NCBI GenBank assembly: GCA_036504975.1
Contig: DASXUF010000004.1
Coordinates: forward strand, 1-48,908
DNA from: Candidatus Binatia bacterium
Lineage (GTDB): Bacteria > Desulfobacterota > Binatia > UBA9968
Direction of reading: 5' to 3'
DNA length: 48,908 nt
In this document: positions 42,412-48,908 of the stretch, in pieces
Layout: every line of letters starts with the position of its first letter
Position numbering within the stretch: the first letter of the stretch is position 1
The notes under the pieces: generated by a model
Database searches by the model: none
Seen by the model: the letters and a program-made list of their open reading frames with translations, nothing else
What the model was told of the DNA's origin: nothing
Program-made: the position numbers and the translations under genes

Positions 42412-43929
42412 ATGACGCGGAGACAGAGCTTTTTGCTCGCGGCGCTGATCGCGCTGTTGATCGTGACTGCAAAACCCCAGCCTGTTCCTGCGCAGACCCG
42501 CGTTTCCGTCGGCGTCACGGAAACGATGGAAACGTTCAACCCCTACGGCGACAGCGTTTCGTTGCTCTATGGCATCTGGTGCCAGGTGATGGGCTGCCTC
42601 GGAACGTATGATTTCGACAAGGGCGATTATGCCGGCATGCTCGCCGACCGCTGGGAAGTCAAAGATCCGAACACGTGGATTTTCTATCTACGCAAGGACA
42701 TCCGCTGGCACGACGGCTCGCCTTTCACGGCCGACGACGTGGTTCACTCCTTCAACCGGGTGAGAAGCGATCCCCAGAGCAAGCAGACGCAGAATATCGC
42801 CCCCATCGCCTCGGCATCCGCGGTGGATAAATACACCGTGCGTTTTACGACCAAGAAACCGACCGCCCCGTTGCTCGAATATCTTTTCGACCGTCTCATC
42901 ATCACCAACAAGGCGATTTACGAGAAACACGGCGCCGAGGCCGACCGCAAATTTCCCATCGGCGCCGGCCCTTACAAGTTCAAGGAGCTCATCCCCGGCC
43001 AGCGCTTCGTGATCACGAAGAATTTGGACTATCCGGGAATGAAAAATCTCAAGCAGGCGCCGGATGAGATCGTCTATCGGGTGATGCGCGAGGACGAGCA
43101 AAGGGTGACGGCGCTGCTCAACGGCGAGATCCAGATCGCGCAGTTCATTCCTCCCCACCTACGCAAGCGGGTCGAGAGCGATTCGAACGCCAAGGCGACG
43201 ACGGTGGACGCCGTCGAGATCATGTTCCTCGCGATGCAGCCCAAGCCGCCGTTCGACAAGAAAGAAGTGCGGCAGGCGGTGTGCCACGCCATCGACCGGG
43301 ATCGAATCATCAACACTCTGCTCCAGGGGCTCGCCGCCCGCCTCGACGGCCCGATCGGTCCGGGTCAGTACGGCTACGATCCGAATCTAAAACCCAAGTA
43401 CGATTACAACCCGGAGAAAGCGCGCAAGCTCCTGGCCCAGGCCGGTTATCCCAACGGCGTCGACGTGGAATTGCAGACTCCGGTGGGGCGCTACACTCTG
43501 GATAAGCAGATCAACGAGGCGATCGCACAGATGCTCAACGCCGCGGGCTTCCGCGCCAAGCTCCTCACACCCGAATGGGCGACGCTCTGGGCCAACGTCC
43601 AGGCCGGCAAGACCCCCTTCTATTACATGGGCCGGGGATCGATCGTCGATCCGAGCGTGGCCCTGTCCCAATATTTCGAAACCGGCGGCTCGCCGCGGAT
43701 CGGCTACTCGAATCCTAAGTTCGACGCGCTGCTCGCCACCGAGCGCCAGACGTTTGAACCGGCGAAGCGGAGAAAAGTCCTCTCGGAAGCGATGAGTCTC
43801 TTGACCGACGACGCCCCGGCCTGCTTCATGTGGCGCCACAAGATGATCTATGGAATGGCGAAACAGATCGATTATAAACCGACGCCCAGCGGCCGGATCT
43901 TCGGCGAAGATATCCGCGTCCTGAGATAG
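42412..43929 (+). CDS. ABC transporter substrate-binding protein, peptide/nickel (SBP_bac_5) family
   Basis: 505 residues, ATG 42412 with AAGGAGG seven bases upstream. Residues 1-30 are a signal peptide (MTRRQSFLLAALIALLIV, ending AQT). The mature protein has the family marks: ETMETFNPYGD, LADRWEVKDPNTWIFYLRKD, WHDGSPFTADDVVHSFNRV, FPIGAGPYKFKELIPGQ, VRQAVCHAIDRDRIINTLLQ and AGYPNGVDVELQTP. It would bind a peptide or similar small ligand in the periplasm. Two permease genes follow, 64 bases downstream, so the three form one operon. Confidence 0.9.
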   Translation: MTRRQSFLLAALIALLIVTAKPQPVPAQTRVSVGVTETMETFNPYGDSVSLLYGIWCQVMGCLGTYDFDKGDYAGMLADRWEVKDPNTWIFYLRKDIRWHDGSPFTADDVVHSFNRVRSDPQSKQTQNIAPIASASAVDKYTVRFTTKKPTAPLLEYLFDRLIITNKAIYEKHGAEADRKFPIGAGPYKFKELIPGQRFVITKNLDYPGMKNLKQAPDEIVYRVMREDEQRVTALLNGEIQIAQFIPPHLRKRVESDSNAKATTVDAVEIMFLAMQPKPPFDKKEVRQAVCHAIDRDRIINTLLQGLAARLDGPIGPGQYGYDPNLKPKYDYNPEKARKLLAQAGYPNGVDVELQTPVGRYTLDKQINEAIAQMLNAAGFRAKLLTPEWATLWANVQAGKTPFYYMGRGSIVDPSVALSQYFETGGSPRIGYSNPKFDALLATERQTFEPAKRRKVLSEAMSLLTDDAPACFMWRHKMIYGMAKQIDYKPTPSGRIFGEDIRVLR

Positions 43930-43993
43930 AGAGCGACGCGCGCGCTTGTCCGGCGCTCGAAGCGAGCCGCGCGGAAAATAAAAAGGAGACGCG

Positions 43994-44995
43994 GTGACGC
44001 TCTATCTGCTCCAACGTCTTTTCGGCACGCTCCCCGTTCTGCTTTTGATCACGCTTCTCGTCTTCGTTTTGCTGCACGTGGCGCCCGGCGACCCGGTGAC
44101 GATGCTCCTCGGCCAGGACACGACGGCCGCCGACCTCGCGGAAGCGAAGAAACGCTGGGGGCTCGACCAGCCGGTGCACGTCCAGTACGTGAAGTTCGTC
44201 CTCTCCGCCGCCGCCGGCGACCTCGGCAAATCTTTTCGCTTTTCGGCTCCGGTCAGGGAGGTGATCGCGCAGAGGCTGCCGGCCACGATCGAGCTGGCGA
44301 TTTTTTCGATCCTCATCGCGGTCGCCTTGGCCGTGCCGCTCGGAGTTTGGTCCGGCAGCCGGCCCAACTCGTGGATCGACAATCTCGGCACGAGCTTCGG
44401 CCTCTTCGGCATCAGCATGCCCAACTTCTGGCTCGGGATCATGCTGATTCTTCTGTTCGCGGGGACTTTCCACGTGCTTCCCTCCGCCGGCCGCAGCACC
44501 TACGGCGTCGCGGGCCCGTCGCAGACGGGATTTTATTTTCTCGACAGCCTGCTGCAGAGAAACTGGCCGGCGCTGAAGGACGCCCTTCTCCACGTCGCGC
44601 TGCCCGCGGTCGCGCTCGGGACCAACATGATAGGAATTCTGATGCGGGTCACGCGCTCGTCGGTGCTGGAAACGACGAGCGAAGAGTACGTCGTCACCGC
44701 CCGGGCAAAGGGGCTTGGAGAGCAGAGCGTTTTGTGGCGCCACGTCTTCAGCAACGCGCTCGTGCCGATCGTCACGGTCGTGGGACTGGAGGTGGGAACG
44801 CTGCTCAGCGGTTCGATTATCGTGGAGACGGTCTTTGCCTGGCCGGGGATCGGCAGCTTGCTGATCACCGGCGTTTCGGCGCGAGACTACCCGTTGGTCA
44901 CGGGACTCGTGCTCATGTACACGCTCGCTTTCGTGACGATCAATCTCATCATCGACGCGCTTTATGCCTTCATCGATCCAAGAATCCGCTACTGA
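43994..44995 (+). CDS. ABC transporter permease, DppB/OppB family
   Basis: 333 residues, GTG 43994 with AAGGAG upstream. N-terminal TLYLLQRLFGTLPVLLLITL and LLHVAPGDPVTMLLG are typical of DppB-type permeases. Six membrane helices are expected, and the EAA loop that docks the ATPase is seen in EEYVVTARAKGLGEQSVLW. The ending YAFIDPRIRY is the usual C-terminus. It overlaps the second permease gene by 32 bases. Confidence 0.92.
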   Translation: MTLYLLQRLFGTLPVLLLITLLVFVLLHVAPGDPVTMLLGQDTTAADLAEAKKRWGLDQPVHVQYVKFVLSAAAGDLGKSFRFSAPVREVIAQRLPATIELAIFSILIAVALAVPLGVWSGSRPNSWIDNLGTSFGLFGISMPNFWLGIMLILLFAGTFHVLPSAGRSTYGVAGPSQTGFYFLDSLLQRNWPALKDALLHVALPAVALGTNMIGILMRVTRSSVLETTSEEYVVTARAKGLGEQSVLWRHVFSNALVPIVTVVGLEVGTLLSGSIIVETVFAWPGIGSLLITGVSARDYPLVTGLVLMYTLAFVTINLIIDALYAFIDPRIRY

Positions 44996-45875
44996 CGCCG
45001 CGGTCTTTCCCCGCGTCCGCCAGGTCTCATGGACCAGCATCCGCGCCTGGATGCACGCCAAGTTCATCGCCGGCGGTTTGATCGTATGCGTGCTCATCGT
45101 CGTCGGCGTTTTGAGTCCCTGGCTCGCTCCCCACGATCCGAGCCTCCAGGCGCTCGAAGCCGCGCTCAAAGCGCCGCAATGGTTCGGCGGCGAGTACTTC
45201 CTCGGCACCGACAGTCTCGGCCGCGACATCTTGAGCCGGATCATTTACGGCGCGCGCGTTTCTTTGGTCGTCGCTTTCGCCGTCGTCACGATCTCCGGCA
45301 TCGTCGGCGTGGCGCTGGGCGCGATCTCGGGTTATTTCGGCGGCAAGATCGATTTCACCATCCAGAAGGCGGTCGAAGTCGTCTGGGCCTTTCCGCCGCT
45401 TTTGCTGGCGATCACGATCCTCGCGTTTCTCGGCCAGGGCCTCTTCAATCTGATCATGGCGCTCGTCGCCCAGCGATGGATTCAGTATTGCCGCGTCGTG
45501 CGCGGCCAGGCGCTGTCGCTAAGGGGCCGCGACTTCGTCGTCGCAACCCGCGCGCTCGGCGCCAGCGACCCACGCATCATCCGGCGCCACATTCTTCCCA
45601 ACCTCATCCAGATCTCGCTCGTCATCGGCACCTTCTCCATGGCCTCGGCCATCATCTCGGAGGCGAGCCTCAGTTTTCTCGGCCTCGGAGTTCCGCCGGA
45701 GATTCCCACCTGGGGCACGATGCTCGCAGACAGCCGCAGCTACATCAGCACCGCATGGTGGCTGGCGCTGTTTCCCGGCCTGTGCATATTCCTGACCGTG
45801 CTCGGCATCAACCTGCTCGGCGACGCGATCAGAGATCTGCTCGACCCGCGGCTCAAGCGCACGGTTAAAGGTTAG
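44964..45875 (+). CDS. ABC transporter permease, DppC/OppC family
   Basis: 303 residues, starting inside the end of the dppB-like gene. After a short leader comes one N-terminal helix (FIAGGLIVCVLIVVGVLSPW), APHDPSLQ, then the permease core with YFLGTDSLGRDILSRIIYGA. The EAA loop RDFVVATRALGASDPRIIRR and the ending LGDAIRDLLDPRLKRTVKG are typical. With the DppB-like partner it forms the channel. No ATP-binding gene follows; pyruvate kinase begins 61 bases later. Confidence 0.92.
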   Translation: MPSSIQESATDAAVFPRVRQVSWTSIRAWMHAKFIAGGLIVCVLIVVGVLSPWLAPHDPSLQALEAALKAPQWFGGEYFLGTDSLGRDILSRIIYGARVSLVVAFAVVTISGIVGVALGAISGYFGGKIDFTIQKAVEVVWAFPPLLLAITILAFLGQGLFNLIMALVAQRWIQYCRVVRGQALSLRGRDFVVATRALGASDPRIIRRHILPNLIQISLVIGTFSMASAIISEASLSFLGLGVPPEIPTWGTMLADSRSYISTAWWLALFPGLCIFLTVLGINLLGDAIRDLLDPRLKRTVKG

Positions 45876-45936
45876 TCGCCGGTGCGCTTCACGCTTTCAT
45901 TCGAATTCCGCGTTGTACTCAGGTACATTAGCATTC

Positions 45937-47340
45937 ATGCGTCGAACGAAAATCGTCTGCACCATCGGACCCGCCAGCCAATCCGAGAAAATATTAACCG
46001 GACTGATTCAGGCGGGGATGGACGTCGCGCGGCTGAACTTCAGTCACGGCGATCACGCCTTTCACCTGACGACCATCAGGAGAATCCGCCGCATCTCCCG
46101 CCGGCTCGGGCGGCCCGTCGCCATTCTGCAGGATCTCCAGGGTCCGAAGATTCGCATCGGCGCGATCGAGGGCGACCGGGCGCGGCTGCAAACCGGCCGC
46201 CGCTTCACGCTCACGACGCGAAAAATTGTCGGCAACAGCCGGATCGTCTCGGTCAATTACTCCCGCCTGCAACGCGTCATCAAGCGCGGCGACGCGATCC
46301 TCCTCGGCGACGGCGAGATCGAGCTGAAAGCGCTGAGCGTCAGGCGGAACGAAGCGGTTTGCCGAATCGTCGTCGGCGGCGTGCTGAGCTCCCACAAAGG
46401 GATCCATTTCCCTCACGGCAGCGTGTATCTCCCGTCTCTAACGGCTAAAGACAAGCGCGATCTGGCGTTCGGCATCGCGCACGGCGTGGACCTCGTCGCC
46501 CTTTCTTTCGTCCGGCGGCCGAAAGATATCGCCGCCGCCCGGCGCGAGATCAAAAAAAGGCGGGCGAAGATTCCGATCGTCGCCAAGATCGAGAAGCACG
46601 AGGCGCTGGAGCACCTCGACCCGATCCTGGAAGAAGTGGACGCGGTCATGGTGGCTCGGGGAGATCTCGGACTGGAAACGGCTTTGGAAAGAATCCCGGC
46701 GCTGCAAAAAATGATGATCCGCAAGGCGAACCGCTTGGGCAAGCCGGTCATCACCGCGACGCAGATGCTGCGCTCGATGGTGCAGAACCCGCGCCCGAGC
46801 CGGGCCGAAGTGGCCGACATCGCCAACGCCATTCTCGACGGCACGGACGCATTGATGCTCTCGGAAGAAACGGCCGTCGGCAATTACCCCATTTCTGCCG
46901 TGAGGACGATGACGCAGGTTGCGGCGGAGACCGAAAAAATACTCGAGCCGAGGGTTCAGTTCGACGGAGTGACGAGCAGCGTTCCCGAGGCGATCAGCCG
47001 CGCCGCCGTCTCGCTCGCGCAGGATCTACAGGTCAAAGCGTTTCTTGTTCCGACCACGTCGGGCAGCACGGCGCGCATGATCGCGCGCTATCGCCCGACA
47101 CAGCCCCTGATCGCCATCAGTCCCGAGCCCGGCACGGTGAAACTGCTTTGTCTCGTCTGGGGCGTCCTGCCCTGTCTCATCCCTTCCTACAAGAGCACCG
47201 ACGCGATGGTCCGCCTGGCGCAGAAAAAAGCCCTGGAATCGGGATATGTCAAAAAAGGAGATCTGGTCGCGGTCACCGCCGGACTGCCGCTCCATATAGC
47301 GGGCACGACGAATTTGATCACGGTTCAGGCGATAGAGTAG
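45937..47340 (+). CDS. pyk: pyruvate kinase
   Basis: 467 residues from ATG 45937 (a TTG at 45913 would add eight). The enzyme converts phosphoenolpyruvate and ADP to pyruvate and ATP in the last step of glycolysis. Motifs in order are RRTKIVCTIGPASQ, GMDVARLNFSHGDH, LQDLQGPKIRIG (K and divalent-metal sites), PIVAKIEKHEALEHL (catalytic Lys), DAVMVARGDLGLE, KPVITATQML and RPSRAEVADIANAILDGTDA with MLSEETAVGNYP. The C-terminal domain is the usual regulatory fold, with TTSGSTARMIARYRP. Length is normal. No promoter is obvious in the 61-base gap from the permease, so it may be read through from that operon. Confidence 0.97.
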   Translation: MRRTKIVCTIGPASQSEKILTGLIQAGMDVARLNFSHGDHAFHLTTIRRIRRISRRLGRPVAILQDLQGPKIRIGAIEGDRARLQTGRRFTLTTRKIVGNSRIVSVNYSRLQRVIKRGDAILLGDGEIELKALSVRRNEAVCRIVVGGVLSSHKGIHFPHGSVYLPSLTAKDKRDLAFGIAHGVDLVALSFVRRPKDIAAARREIKKRRAKIPIVAKIEKHEALEHLDPILEEVDAVMVARGDLGLETALERIPALQKMMIRKANRLGKPVITATQMLRSMVQNPRPSRAEVADIANAILDGTDALMLSEETAVGNYPISAVRTMTQVAAETEKILEPRVQFDGVTSSVPEAISRAAVSLAQDLQVKAFLVPTTSGSTARMIARYRPTQPLIAISPEPGTVKLLCLVWGVLPCLIPSYKSTDAMVRLAQKKALESGYVKKGDLVAVTAGLPLHIAGTTNLITVQAIE

Positions 47341-47383
47341 CCGGCGCTCGGCTTGTCACCATCGCCGGCAGCGTGCCTTTTTT
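47340..47383 (+). terminator. probable intrinsic terminator of pyk
   Basis: GCCGGCG at 47340-47346 pairs with CGCCGGC at 47363-47369 around a 16-base loop, and a run of six T lies at 47378-47383. The distance from stem to T-run is somewhat long, but an alternative stem with GGC and GCC closes directly at the T-run. It starts at the last base of the pyk stop codon. Confidence 0.4.
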
Positions 47384-47467
47384 GTTCCGTGAGGGATCTC
47401 GTGGGTGTGAATCGCCAGTAGTTAATGGGTGCGGTCGCTTGCTACCTTTGGGAAGGGCAGATTAAAT

Positions 47468-47593
47468 AATTGCCCGCGCAACCGTCCGGCGCAGGTGACG
47501 GAAAACCTGGCGCTCTTCTGGCGTGAAAGTTATCCGAAACTCAAACAGCAACTCCAGCAATGGTACTCCAAGGACGGCCGACGCATGCGTTAG
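47468..47593 (+). pseudogene. fragment resembling the C-terminus of helicase HrpB (copy 1)
   Basis: The frame reads RPAQVTENLALFWRESYPKL and then KQQLQQWYSKDGRRMR before a TAG at 47591. This matches the usual HrpB ending (R-P-x-Q-V-T-x-D-L-A-x-F-W, S-Y-P-x-x-K/R, then the R-Y-P-K-H type end). No start codon or helicase motifs precede it, so only a remnant is present. A second, related fragment lies at 48301-48381 on the other side of the toxin-antitoxin pair. Confidence 0.5.
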
Positions 47594-47848
47594 TTACCTA
47601 TTCCCCAATCCTAGTTCCTTCCGAACTTGTTGCAGAGCTACACTCTTGCCTTTGCGGGCTCGGCGGATCATTGCCCAAAACTTCGGGCTGCGCTCTAAGA
47701 GATAGTCCTCCAGATCGTCTTCATCCTTGAGTCCCTGGATGGCTGCAACCGGTTTTCCTCGATTGGTAACAATCACAACATCTTTCTGAGAAAGTTTCAG
47801 AACCTTTGGGAAGGCGTTCTTTGCTTCATACGTCGTTAAAATCTTCAT
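47594..47848 (-). CDS. antitoxin, Phd/YefM-like
   Basis: 84 residues from ATG 47848, with AAAGGAG upstream. The N-terminal part MKILTTYEAKNAFPKVLKLS, then VVIVTNRGKPVAAI, is the DNA-binding fold of Phd/YefM antitoxins; the C-terminal helices (LEDYLLERSPKFWAMIRRAR) would wrap the toxin. The start overlaps the toxin stop by four bases (ATGA), so the toxin gene is first, a less common but known order. It should repress its own operon together with the toxin. Confidence 0.8.
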   Translation of the reverse strand: MKILTTYEAKNAFPKVLKLSQKDVVIVTNRGKPVAAIQGLKDEDDLEDYLLERSPKFWAMIRRARKGKSVALQQVRKELGLGNR

Positions 47849-48126
47849 TTGATCTCCTTTTGGTAACACGACGGCGTTTCTGATTTATGTAATATCTGAC
47901 TGATCTCCACTCGATCTTCCGCGACATCGTAGAACACGCGATAATCCTGCACTCTCAATCGAAACGTGGTTTGCTGTCTACCTCTTAGGCGTTTGATTGC
48001 GCCGTGTACTCTTTCAGGCTCCTCGCTCAAGTGCTTGTCGATCGCGTCAACAACGATGGCGGCATGATATCGTTTCATTTTCTTCAACTGCTTAATCGCG
48101 AGAGGCTTGAAGACAATTTCAAACAT
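47845..48126 (-). CDS. toxin, RelE/ParE superfamily
   Basis: 93 residues, ATG 48126. The fold is clear from FEIVFKPLAIKQLKKMKRYH, an alpha hairpin, then AIKRLRGRQQTTFRLRVQDY and RVFYDVAEDRVEISQILHKSE. RelE-type members cleave mRNA at the ribosome; ParE-type ones act on gyrase. The basic residues and the final YQKEIK fit RelE better. It is the first gene of the pair, with a large palindrome 63 bases upstream that probably serves as its operator. Confidence 0.85.
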   Translation of the reverse strand: MFEIVFKPLAIKQLKKMKRYHAAIVVDAIDKHLSEEPERVHGAIKRLRGRQQTTFRLRVQDYRVFYDVAEDRVEISQILHKSETPSCYQKEIK

Positions 48127-48189
48127 GGAAGATTTATTCTACAAATATACACTCGAAAGATGTGCGAATCAAATCTTAGAAAGCGATGC

Positions 48190-48223
48190 TTGCCACACTT
48201 TCGCAATTGCGAAAACGTGGCAA
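48190..48223. promoter_or_regulatory. 34-bp near-perfect palindrome, probable operator of the RelE/Phd pair
   Basis: TTGCCACACTTTCGCAA (48190-48206) is followed at once by TTGCGAAAACGTGGCAA (48207-48223); the second is the reverse complement of the first at 15 of 17 positions, and the central 16 bases are perfect. It lies 63-97 bases before the toxin start. Antitoxin-toxin complexes usually bind such palindromes for autoregulation. It is much longer than typical Phd/YefM sites. Confidence 0.55.
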
Positions 48224-48300
48224 ATGTCACTCAGGTTAAAAGAAGCGGGAATTGTAGACCGGCCGGACACAAGGGAAGCGTCCGCTACATTCGCACTCAC

Positions 48301-48381
48301 GCGCTCGCGCCGAGCAGCCGCCCGGTCCAGGTGACCGAGAACCTGGCGCTCTTCTGGCGTGAAACCTATCCGAGACGGCAA
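48301..48381 (+). pseudogene. fragment resembling the C-terminus of helicase HrpB (copy 2)
   Basis: The frame reads ALAPSSRPVQVTENLALFWR then ETYPRRQ, matching the LAPxxRPVQVT-x-x-LAxFW ending of HrpB. It shares an identical run of 23 bases with copy 1 (48342-48364 here and 47506-47528 there). After it the frame continues for 29 codons with no helicase character. Upstream there is no recognisable helicase domain. Confidence 0.5.
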
Positions 48382-48412
48382 TCCAGCGGAAGCATCCTAC
48401 GCACGAGCGGCG

Positions 48413-48814
48413 TCAATCCCAAACGGTTCGAACGAGGTGGCTATCGTGAATTTCTTCATCACCGGTAATTAGAGGCAGCCCGGCCACTCTCGCTTGCGCG
48501 ACGATCAGCCGGTCGTAAGGATCTCTGATCCCGGTTAAGGCGGCGGCTTCCAGGAGAAGCTGAGCGTCGTTGACTCCTAAGTCGAAGTTGTCGGCCTGCA
48601 TCAACGAAATAAGCAGATCCCTGAAGGGTATGGGAAGCCGAACCTTTCCGGCCTCGGACAAAAGCATTATTTCCTCTAAAACAGCAAATGGTATCAGAAG
48701 CACATCAACGCCCCGCTCTACGCGGTCGAAGATCACCCTCGCCCTACGACCTAACTTTTTACTTTGCCTCGTGACGTGGTGGATGAGAGCATGGGTATCG
48801 GTTGCAAGGACCAT
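48413..48814 (-). CDS. PIN-domain ribonuclease toxin (VapC-like)
   Basis: 133 residues, ATG 48814. The PIN fold is visible: VLATDTHALIHH with the first catalytic Asp, LEEIMLLSEAGK with the Glu, then IRDPYDRLIVAQARVAGLPL and LITGDEEI with the other acidic residues. These toxins cleave tRNA or other RNA with divalent metal. A partial antitoxin gene ends one base upstream of its start, so the pair is a type II module. Confidence 0.85.
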   Translation of the reverse strand: MVLATDTHALIHHVTRQSKKLGRRARVIFDRVERGVDVLLIPFAVLEEIMLLSEAGKVRLPIPFRDLLISLMQADNFDLGVNDAQLLLEAAALTGIRDPYDRLIVAQARVAGLPLITGDEEIHDSHLVRTVWD

Positions 48815-48815
48815 T

Positions 48816-48908
48816 TCAAATAGAGCCCCTAAGCGCCTCTATCCTGGACTTTCGCAGGGCCCGAATCGCCTCATCGATATCTCCGACGGCGCGCGCAATC
48901 CCACGAAT
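48816..48908 (-). CDS. antitoxin of the PIN pair (3' part only; gene continues beyond the window)
   Basis: The frame entering from the right window edge codes for RGIARAVGDIDEAIRALRKS, then RIEALRGSI and a TGA at 48816. Only about 30 residues are in the window. The helical, charged end and the one-base gap to the PIN gene fit an antitoxin that wraps the toxin with its C-terminus. The DNA-binding N-terminus, and thus the family, cannot be seen. Confidence 0.6.
   Translation of the reverse strand: MRGIARAVGDIDEAIRALRKSRIEALRGSI

Noticed and set aside
43826-45244. 472-codon minus-strand frame across the two permease genes
   Set aside because: Low-complexity His/Arg/Glu-rich translation antisense to two good permeases that share EAA loops.
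48004-48468. 154-codon plus-strand frame over the toxin gene
   Set aside because: Mostly antisense to the RelE-like gene and the palindrome; only its HrpB-like segment was kept, as a fragment.
1-48908. CRISPR arrays, tRNA or rRNA genes, insertion-sequence transposases
   Set aside because: No regularly spaced direct repeats, no cloverleaf or rRNA-like stretch and no transposase-like frame were seen by eye; a covariance-model scan would be decisive.

Overview
The window comes from a moderately GC-rich Gram-negative bacterium. lpxD (lipid A synthesis) implies an LPS outer membrane. The gene style, with several solute-binding proteins, dispersed palindromic repeats and many toxin-antitoxin genes, resembles uncultured soil or subsurface lineages such as deltaproteobacterial, Binatota-like or Tectomicrobia-like groups. 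That assignment is inference; no rRNA or ribosomal protein marker is present.

The core, 2473-36207, is a long run of minus-strand genes with gaps of a few bases or 1-35 base overlaps, apart from a 62-base gap at 17123-17184 and a 149-base gap at 35774-35922. It encodes an extracellular contractile injection system (eCIS; Afp/PVC/MAC-like). In order of transcription it carries: a small winged-helix protein, a DUF4255 tube-terminator protein, an uncharacterised accessory protein, sheath 1, tube 1, a giant sheath 2 with a fibronectin-type insert, tube 2, a LysM baseplate adaptor, a 55-residue DUF5908 (Afp6/Pvc6-like) protein, a gp27/gpD-like hub, a gp5/gpV-like spike, a 697-residue protein with a C-terminal membrane-type helix, a gp25-like wedge protein, a gpJ-like wedge protein, a 1164-residue gpI/Pvc12-like protein, two paralogous fibre/baseplate proteins, two unassigned proteins (one preceded by a coupled 37-codon ORF), a Pvc15-like AAA+ ATPase, a 1319-residue eCIS_core (DUF4157) protein that is the best cargo or tape-measure candidate, a small unknown protein, and a glycosyltransferase-methyltransferase-glycosyltransferase fusion. 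I see no PAAR tip gene.

Upstream lies a sigma-54 activator without a receiver domain (36469-37458). A plausible -24/-12 promoter (36243-36258) and three dyads sit between it and the cluster, so the injection system may be sigma-54 controlled.

The left flank (1-2203) holds a truncated ABC solute-binding protein, a small membrane protein and a zinc-ribbon protein. The right flank holds lpxD, a repeat-rich intergenic region with a MITE-like element, a double-cupin protein, a small membrane protein, an MFS exporter, a peptide/nickel-type ABC importer (binding protein and two permeases, no ATPases) and pyruvate kinase. The right end is a toxin-antitoxin island: a RelE/Phd-like pair between two short fragments resembling the C-terminus of helicase HrpB, then a PIN-domain toxin with the tail of its antitoxin.
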